Shown here: positions 7,756-11,461 of the stretch, piece by piece | Layout: each line of letters begins with the position of its first letter | How positions within the stretch are numbered: the first letter of the stretch is position 1 | NCBI GenBank assembly: GCA_049325055.1 | Contig: JBMOPB010000026.1 | Span: 1-11,461, forward strand | DNA: 11,461 nt | From: BRHc4a sp049325055 | GTDB taxonomy: Bacteria; Bacillota; Desulfotomaculia; Desulfotomaculales; Desulfocucumaceae | Direction of reading: 5' to 3' | Program-made: the position numbers and the translations under genes | The notes under the pieces: model-generated | What the model was told of the DNA's origin: nothing | Databases searched by the model: none | Seen by the model: the letters and a program-made list of their open reading frames with translations, nothing else

Positions 7756-8007
7756 ATGTCCCTGGAGCGCCTGTCCAAAGCCCGTAAGAAGACCGTCGGG
7801 TCAAAACAGACGTTAAAAGCCATTAATCATAATCAGGCGAAAGTTGTATATGTGGCCAAAAATGCCGAGAAGCACATTATCGAGCCGATAATACAGTCAT
7901 GTACGGCCAGGTCGGTGCCGGTGATTATGGCGGAAAGTATGCAGGTGCTTGGGAAGGCCTGCGGCATTGAAGTGGGCTGCGCTGCAACAGCTGTTGTGGA
8001 AGATTGA
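7756..8007 (+). CDS. rplGB: L7Ae-family K-turn RNA-binding protein (YbxF / L7Ae-like ribosomal protein)
   Basis: The 83-residue product is a single L7Ae domain. It has the GSKQTLKA segment (15-22) near the N-terminus that contacts RNA in this family and the hallmark LGKACGIEVG (65-74). It closely resembles Bacillus subtilis YbxF, which has the same length, the same place between rpoC and rpsL, and is known to bind kink-turn RNA such as that of the SAM-I riboswitch and to associate with ribosomes. ATG 7756 is chosen because GGAGG (7741-7745) lies ten bases upstream and the protein then starts MSLERLSKARK like its relatives. The in-frame TTG at 7738 would place the binding site inside the gene. 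It has its own strong promoter and is followed by a terminator-like hairpin. The biological target in this organism is not evident. Confidence 0.92.
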   Translation: MSLERLSKARKKTVGSKQTLKAINHNQAKVVYVAKNAEKHIIEPIIQSCTARSVPVIMAESMQVLGKACGIEVGCAATAVVED

Positions 8008-8013
8008 AAAATA

Positions 8014-8052
8014 CCGCTCGGGGCTTGAAGAAAGCTTCCGAGCGGGATTTGG
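8014..8052 (+). terminator. Terminator-like hairpin after rplGB, probably leaky
   Basis: CCGCTCGG (8014-8021) pairs perfectly with CCGAGCGG (8038-8045), and an inner GCTT/AAGC pairing is possible with small bulges. The following stretch GATTTGGTTT is only moderately T-rich, so termination is likely partial. Since no convincing promoter lies between this hairpin and rpsL, read-through is probably needed for the str genes. Confidence 0.6.
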
Positions 8053-8077
8053 TTTGACAAGGTTTGGCATTGGTAAA

Positions 8078-8229
8078 AAAGTCGGGCGAAGTTTTTCACG
8101 ACCCCAGTAGGGCTGTCAAAAACGAGGCCGGCGCGAAAGGACTGGCGGGACGAAGCGGAGCGTATGTGGAAATACGTGAGCATTCGGACCGGCAGGAGTG
8201 ACAAAGTCGGGCGAAGTTTTTCACAGCCC
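8078..8229 (+). repeat. Non-coding structured repeat element between rplGB and rpsL
   Basis: A 22-bp direct repeat (8078-8099 and 8203-8224, core GTCGGGCGAAGTTTTTCAC) brackets about 103 bp. Just inside the first copy a hairpin forms (8091-8104 with 8110-8123, 12 of 14 positions paired). The second copy continues into TTTTTCACAGCCC (8217-8229), which is inverse to 8110-8122 at 12 of 13 positions. The middle (8140-8197) is a long symmetric hairpin. No open reading frame of note is present. The layout suggests one full unit plus the start of a second, as in small dispersed intergenic repeats. Copies elsewhere in the genome cannot be seen from here. Confidence 0.65.
8140..8197 (+). other. Long symmetric hairpin with three tandem G-A steps
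   Basis: Positions i and 16337-i face each other with no bulge from 8140/8197 to 8165/8172, closing a six-base loop (8166-8171). Watson-Crick blocks are CTG/CAG, CGG/CCG, CGAA/TTCG and CGTAT/ATACG. Between and beside them, GA faces GA at 8140-8141, 8149-8150 and 8158-8159, exactly nine positions apart, which in RNA can form tandem sheared pairs. A G-G mismatch (8145/8192) and a three-base internal loop (8155-8157 with 8180-8182) remain. On the other strand these steps would be TC facing TC, so the fold favours RNA of the operon's sense. Confidence 0.5.
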
Positions 8230-8253
8230 GTGTGAGGAAGGAGGTGTGTGTTG

Positions 8254-8628
8254 GTGCCTACTATCAACCAGTTGATCCGGAAAGGTAGAGAAGAGCTGAC
8301 AAAAAAATCCTCGGCTCCGGCATTGAAAGAATGTCCGCAAAAAAGAGGCGTGTGCACAAGGGTTTATACCACCACGCCAAAGAAACCCAATTCGGCCCTG
8401 AGAAAAGTGGCCCGTATAAGGCTTACCAACGGCATTGAGGTTACTTCTTACATTCCCGGAATAGGGCATAACCTGCAAGAGCACTCGGTTGTTCTGGTGC
8501 GCGGCGGCAGGGTGAAGGACCTGCCCGGTGTAAGGTATCACGTGGTAAGGGGTGCCCTTGATTCGGCGGGGGTGCAAAACAGGAACCGCAGCCGTTCCAA
8601 ATATGGTACCAAGCGTCCGAAGAAATAG
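8254..8628 (+). CDS. rpsL: 30S ribosomal protein S12 (uS12)
   Basis: S12 lies at the decoding centre of the small subunit, where it helps set accuracy and is the site of streptomycin-resistance changes. The 124-residue product has the universal segment TTTPKKPNSALRK with K43 and K44, and K88 with D89 in GGRVKDLPG; these match the drug-sensitive E. coli sequence. The C-terminus is the usual basic SRSKYGTKRPKK. GTG 8254 is the start because it yields MPTINQLIRKGR, the family's normal N-terminus, with AAGGAGGT (8238-8245) eight bases upstream. The in-frame GTG at 8248 is too close to that site. The ribosome binding site lies just after the second copy of the 22-bp repeat. It is the first gene of the str operon. 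Confidence 0.97.
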   Translation: MPTINQLIRKGREELTKKSSAPALKECPQKRGVCTRVYTTTPKKPNSALRKVARIRLTNGIEVTSYIPGIGHNLQEHSVVLVRGGRVKDLPGVRYHVVRGALDSAGVQNRNRSRSKYGTKRPKK

Positions 8629-8641
8629 GATTGTGTGTATT

Positions 8642-8681
8642 ATAAGGGCTTCCTGGTTAATCTACAGTTCAAGGCCCGTAT
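8642..8681 (+). promoter_or_regulatory. Hairpin in the rpsL-rpsG intergenic region
   Basis: GGGC (8646-8649) pairs with GCCC (8674-8677), with TT/AA inside across a bulged G and ATA/TAT outside across one mismatch; the loop is 19 nt. In E. coli the S7 protein represses its operon by binding the rpsL-rpsG spacer. The position suggests a similar role, but the fold is modest and the E. coli site is not recognisable here. Confidence 0.3.
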
Positions 8682-8705
8682 TCCTTAGGCAAAGGGGGGA
8701 AAAGT

Positions 8706-9176
8706 GTGCCCAGAAGAGGAAACGTCAAAAGGTTGGAAATTACTCCGGACCCGGTATACAACAACAAGGTTGTGACAAAACTCATCAACCAGATAATGCT
8801 GGACGGCAAAAAGGGGACTGCTGAAAAAATAGTCTATGGTGCTTTTGATATTGTAAAGGAAAAGAGCGGCAAGAATCCCCTGGAGGTTTTTGATCAGGCC
8901 ATGAAAAACGTTATGCCGGTGCTGGAGGTTAAAGCCCGCCGGGTTGGTGGCGCCAACTACCAGGTTCCGGTGGAAGTGAGGCATGAGCGCAGGCAGACCC
9001 TGGGTATTCGCTGGCTGACCAATTATGCCAGGGCCAGGGGCGGCAAGTCTATGGAGGATAAGCTGGCGTCCGAGATTTTGGATGCGGCCAACAGTACCGG
9101 GGCGACCGTAAAGAAAAAGGAAGACACTCATAAAATGGCGGAAGCCAACAAGGCATTTGCACATTACAGGTGGTAA
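8706..9176 (+). CDS. rpsG: 30S ribosomal protein S7 (uS7)
   Basis: S7 binds the 3' major domain of 16S rRNA, nucleates assembly of the head of the small subunit and lines the exit site. The 156-residue product has the usual length and full family pattern: N-terminal PRRGNVKRLEITPDPVY, the RRVGGANYQVPVEV block near residues 78-91, WLTNYARARGGKSM and a C-terminal KMAEANKAFAHYRW. GTG 8706 is the start; GGGGGGA (8694-8700) a few bases upstream is an unusually G-rich ribosome binding site. It sits 77 nt after rpsL. The SD sequence of fusA overlaps its stop codon, so S7 and EF-G translation are probably coupled. In E. coli S7 is the translational repressor of this operon; whether that holds here is unknown. 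Confidence 0.97.
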   Translation: MPRRGNVKRLEITPDPVYNNKVVTKLINQIMLDGKKGTAEKIVYGAFDIVKEKSGKNPLEVFDQAMKNVMPVLEVKARRVGGANYQVPVEVRHERRQTLGIRWLTNYARARGGKSMEDKLASEILDAANSTGATVKKKEDTHKMAEANKAFAHYRW

Positions 9177-9181
9177 GGAGG
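9175..9181 (+). promoter_or_regulatory. fusA ribosome binding site overlapping the rpsG stop codon
   Basis: AAGGAGG shares its first two bases with the TAA stop of rpsG (9174-9176) and lies eight bases before the fusA ATG. Ribosomes ending S7 would terminate on this site, which suggests translational coupling of the two genes. It also selects ATG 9190 over the in-frame upstream ATG at 9157, which lies within rpsG. Confidence 0.75.
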
Positions 9182-9189
9182 GAGTCTTG

Positions 9190-11265
9190 ATGGCGCGGCA
9201 GTTTCCGTTGGAAAAGACACGCAATATTGGCATCATGGCCCACATAGACGCCGGCAAGACTACCACCACCGAACGCATTTTGTTCTATACGGGAAGAGTT
9301 CACAAAATCGGGGAGGTCCATGATGGTGCGGCCACCATGGACTGGATGGTTCAGGAGCAGGAGCGGGGGATTACCATAACCTCCGCTGCCACAACATGCC
9401 AGTGGCGTGATCATTGTATCAACATTATCGACACACCCGGGCACGTGGACTTTACGATGGAAGTGGAGCGCTCTCTCCGTGTGCTCGATGGGGCTGTTGC
9501 AGTCTTCTGTTCAGTGGGAGGGGTTGAACCCCAGTCTGAGACTGTCTGGAGGCAGGCAGATAAATATCAGGTGCCACGGATAGCCTATATAAACAAAATG
9601 GATCGTGTGGGCGCCGATTTCTTTAGGGGAATGCAGATGATCCGCGACAGGCTTGGCGCCAATCCGGTGGCCTTGCAACTGCCGCTGGGGTCTGAGGAGA
9701 CTTTTAAGGGTGTAGTCGATTTAATAAAAAACAGGGCAATCATATATATCGATGACCTGGGTACAACCAGCGAGGAAGCCGAGATACCCGAAGACATAGT
9801 GGAAATGACCGCCCAGTACAGGGAAAAGCTGATTGAAGCAGTGGCAGAGTCCGATGAGGAGTTGATGCTTAAATACCTGGAGGGTGAAGAAATCACCGAC
9901 GATGAGATCAAGGCAGGTATTCGCAAGGCTACCCTTGCGGTAAAAATGATCCCGGTATTATGCGGATCCTCATTTAAAAACAAGGGAGTTCAGCCGCTTC
10001 TCGATGCCATAGTGGATTACCTGCCCGCTCCCACCGATGTCCCGGCAATGCGGGGCTTAAACCCCAATACCGGTGATGAGGACCAGCGCTTGGCAGGTGA
10101 CGAACAGCCGTTTTCGGCACTTGCATTTAAGATTATGGCGGATCCTTATGTCGGAAAGCTTACTTTTTTCCGGGTATACTCTGGCAAACTGAACTCAGGA
10201 TCCTATATTTACAACTCCACTAAAAACAAAAGGGAACGGGTCGGGCGTATACTGCGAATGCACGCCAACCACCGCGAGGAGATAGGAGAGGTTTTTGCCG
10301 GTGATATAGTGGCCGCCGTTGGATTAAGGGATACTGCAACCGGTGACACACTATGTGATGAAAAGAATCCCATAGTGCTTGAGTCGATGGAATTTCCGGA
10401 GCCGGTTATCGATGTAGCCATTGAGCCCAAAACAAAGGCGGATCAGGATAAAATGGGAATTGCGCTGATGAAGCTGGGTGAAGAGGATCCCACTTTCAGA
10501 ATGCGGACCGATCCTGAAACCGGACAGACCATTATCTCCGGTATGGGTGAACTGCACCTGGAAATAATTGTGGACCGGCTGCTCAGGGAGTTCAAGGTTG
10601 AGGCCAATGTCGGGAAGCCCCAGGTGGCCTATAAAGAGACCATCAGGGGCAAGGTGAAGGCCGAGGGCAGGTTTATAAGGCAGTCCGGTGGCCGGGGGCA
10701 ATACGGGCACGTGGTGCTGGAGATTGAGCCCAGGGAGGCCGGGGGCGGTTATGAATTCACCAACAAGATTATCGGCGGTGTAGTTCCCAAAGAGTACATC
10801 CCGGCGGTGGACGCAGGTATAAGGGAAGCCATGGATAACGGCGTTCTTGCGGGGTTCCCCATGATAGACATCGGGGTGAGCCTGCTGGACGGATCATATC
10901 ACGAAGTGGATTCATCAGAGATGGCCTTCAAGATAGCGGGTTCAATCGGCTTTAAAAATGCGGCCGCCAAAGCTCAGCCGGTCCTCCTGGAGCCGGTCAT
11001 GAAGCTGGAAGTGGTGATAATGGACGAGTACATGGGTGAGGTTATTGGCGATCTTAACTCAAGGAGAGGCCGGATTGAAGAAATCGAGCCCAGGGGAAAC
11101 ACGCAGGTGCTGCACGCCGCGGCCCCGCTGTCTGAAATGTTCGGATATGCCACCAATCTCCGCTCCTTGACCCAGGGAAGGGGTACGTTCACGATGCAGT
11201 TCAGCCATTACGCGGAGGTGCCCCAGAGCATAGCCGAGGGAATAATTGCCAGAAGGTGCGGATAG
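9190..11265 (+). CDS. fusA: Translation elongation factor G
   Basis: EF-G is the cytoplasmic GTPase that drives translocation of tRNA and mRNA on the ribosome and, with ribosome recycling factor, subunit splitting. The 691-residue product has the GTPase motifs AHIDAGKT (17-24), RGITI (59-63), DTPGH (81-85), NKMD (135-138) and the G5-like CGSSFK (258-263). Domain IV carries the SGGRGQYGHV segment (499-508) and the tip loop with H571 before DSSEMAF, matching E. coli H583. Length and order fit the canonical bacterial enzyme, and no alternative EF-G2-type features are apparent. The start ATG 9190 gives MARQFPLEKTRNIGIMAHID, the usual N-terminus. It follows rpsG by 13 nt and precedes tuf by 74 nt. 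Confidence 0.97.
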   Translation: MARQFPLEKTRNIGIMAHIDAGKTTTTERILFYTGRVHKIGEVHDGAATMDWMVQEQERGITITSAATTCQWRDHCINIIDTPGHVDFTMEVERSLRVLDGAVAVFCSVGGVEPQSETVWRQADKYQVPRIAYINKMDRVGADFFRGMQMIRDRLGANPVALQLPLGSEETFKGVVDLIKNRAIIYIDDLGTTSEEAEIPEDIVEMTAQYREKLIEAVAESDEELMLKYLEGEEITDDEIKAGIRKATLAVKMIPVLCGSSFKNKGVQPLLDAIVDYLPAPTDVPAMRGLNPNTGDEDQRLAGDEQPFSALAFKIMADPYVGKLTFFRVYSGKLNSGSYIYNSTKNKRERVGRILRMHANHREEIGEVFAGDIVAAVGLRDTATGDTLCDEKNPIVLESMEFPEPVIDVAIEPKTKADQDKMGIALMKLGEEDPTFRMRTDPETGQTIISGMGELHLEIIVDRLLREFKVEANVGKPQVAYKETIRGKVKAEGRFIRQSGGRGQYGHVVLEIEPREAGGGYEFTNKIIGGVVPKEYIPAVDAGIREAMDNGVLAGFPMIDIGVSLLDGSYHEVDSSEMAFKIAGSIGFKNAAAKAQPVLLEPVMKLEVVIMDEYMGEVIGDLNSRRGRIEEIEPRGNTQVLHAAAPLSEMFGYATNLRSLTQGRGTFTMQFSHYAEVPQSIAEGIIARRCG

Positions 11266-11339
11266 CATCGCTTGACAAACTCTAACCCATCCAATCTGTT
11301 AAATTTAAGGTATCTATCTATTAAAGGAGGAAGTTTTAA

Positions 11340-11461
11340 ATGGCCAAGGCGAAATTTGAGCGTACGAAACCGCACGTAAACATTGGAACCATCGGTCACG
11401 TGGACCATGGCAAAACAACTCTTACCGCAGCCATAACAGTGGTGCTGAGCACCGTTGGCAA
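11340..11461 (+). CDS. tuf: Translation elongation factor Tu (5' end only, runs off the right edge)
   Basis: EF-Tu delivers aminoacyl-tRNA to the ribosome as a GTP complex. Forty full codons are visible, starting MAKAKFERTKPHVNIGTIG and including the P-loop GHVDHGKT (19-26), which distinguishes it from EF-G and matches bacterial EF-Tu closely. The ATG is preceded by AAAGGAGG (11323-11330) at nine bases, a near-perfect ribosome binding site fitting a very highly expressed protein. The gene follows fusA by 74 nt, the normal str operon order. Switch regions and the other domains lie beyond the window, so intactness cannot be judged. Confidence 0.97.
   Translation, partial: MAKAKFERTKPHVNIGTIGHVDHGKTTLTAAITVVLSTVG

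Noticed and set aside
8054..8079. TTGACA after the rplGB hairpin with TAAAAA downstream as an rpsL promoter
   Set aside because: The spacer would be only 14 bp and the -10 is a poor match, despite TGG before it.
8078..8224. Two copies of a 22-bp direct repeat as a degenerate CRISPR
   Set aside because: There are only two copies, about 103 bp apart, far longer than a CRISPR spacer, the intervening DNA is itself structured, and no cas gene is present.
11272..11305. TTGACA before tuf as a promoter
   Set aside because: No acceptable -10 lies 16-18 bp downstream (TCTGTT at 17 bp). The nearest TGTTAAATT would need a spacer of about 22 bp. A weak internal tuf promoter cannot be excluded but is not supported.

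Overview
This window covers the RNA polymerase / translation-factor locus of a Gram-positive (Firmicutes) bacterium. The gene order is end of rplL, rpoB, rpoC, an L7Ae-family small protein, rpsL, rpsG, fusA, start of tuf, all on the plus strand. RpoB and RpoC lack the large lineage-specific insertions of proteobacteria. They resemble the proteins of Bacillus and, more closely by my reading, of Clostridia in the Pelotomaculum/Desulfotomaculum group (Peptococcaceae). The presence of the L7Ae/YbxF gene between rpoC and rpsL is also typical of Firmicutes. The genus is an inference from memory of protein sequences, not from a search.

Region 1-581 has no complete gene and is clearly more AT-rich than the rest. 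Its left third is the end of an insertion sequence. The first 15 codons of a transposase (probably IS1634 family) run leftwards off the window, with their own promoter, ribosome binding site and protective structures. At about position 206-210 the element abuts an orphan 3' end of rplL (last 20 codons), followed by the normal rplL terminator, a strong rpoB promoter and a leader of about 185 nt containing a hairpin.

Region 582-7614 holds rpoB and rpoC, the two large catalytic subunits of RNA polymerase, 64 nt apart and without a visible promoter between them. Both look intact and carry the expected active-site residues.

Region 7615-8253 separates the polymerase genes from the str operon. It has a near-consensus extended -10 promoter, the small K-turn-binding protein gene (rplGB/ybxF type), a terminator-like hairpin and an unusual non-coding repeat of about 150 bp bounded by a 22-bp direct repeat. 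That repeat can fold into two large hairpins, one with three regularly spaced tandem G-A pairs.

Region 8254-11461 is the str operon: S12, S7, EF-G and the first 40 codons of EF-Tu, each with a strong ribosome binding site. Together the genes make the transcription core, two decoding-centre or small-subunit head proteins, and the two elongation GTPases, so they are expected to be growth-rate co-regulated. The conserved genes are ordinary. The parts worth a second look are the insertion-sequence junction in rplL and the structured repeat between rplGB and rpsL.
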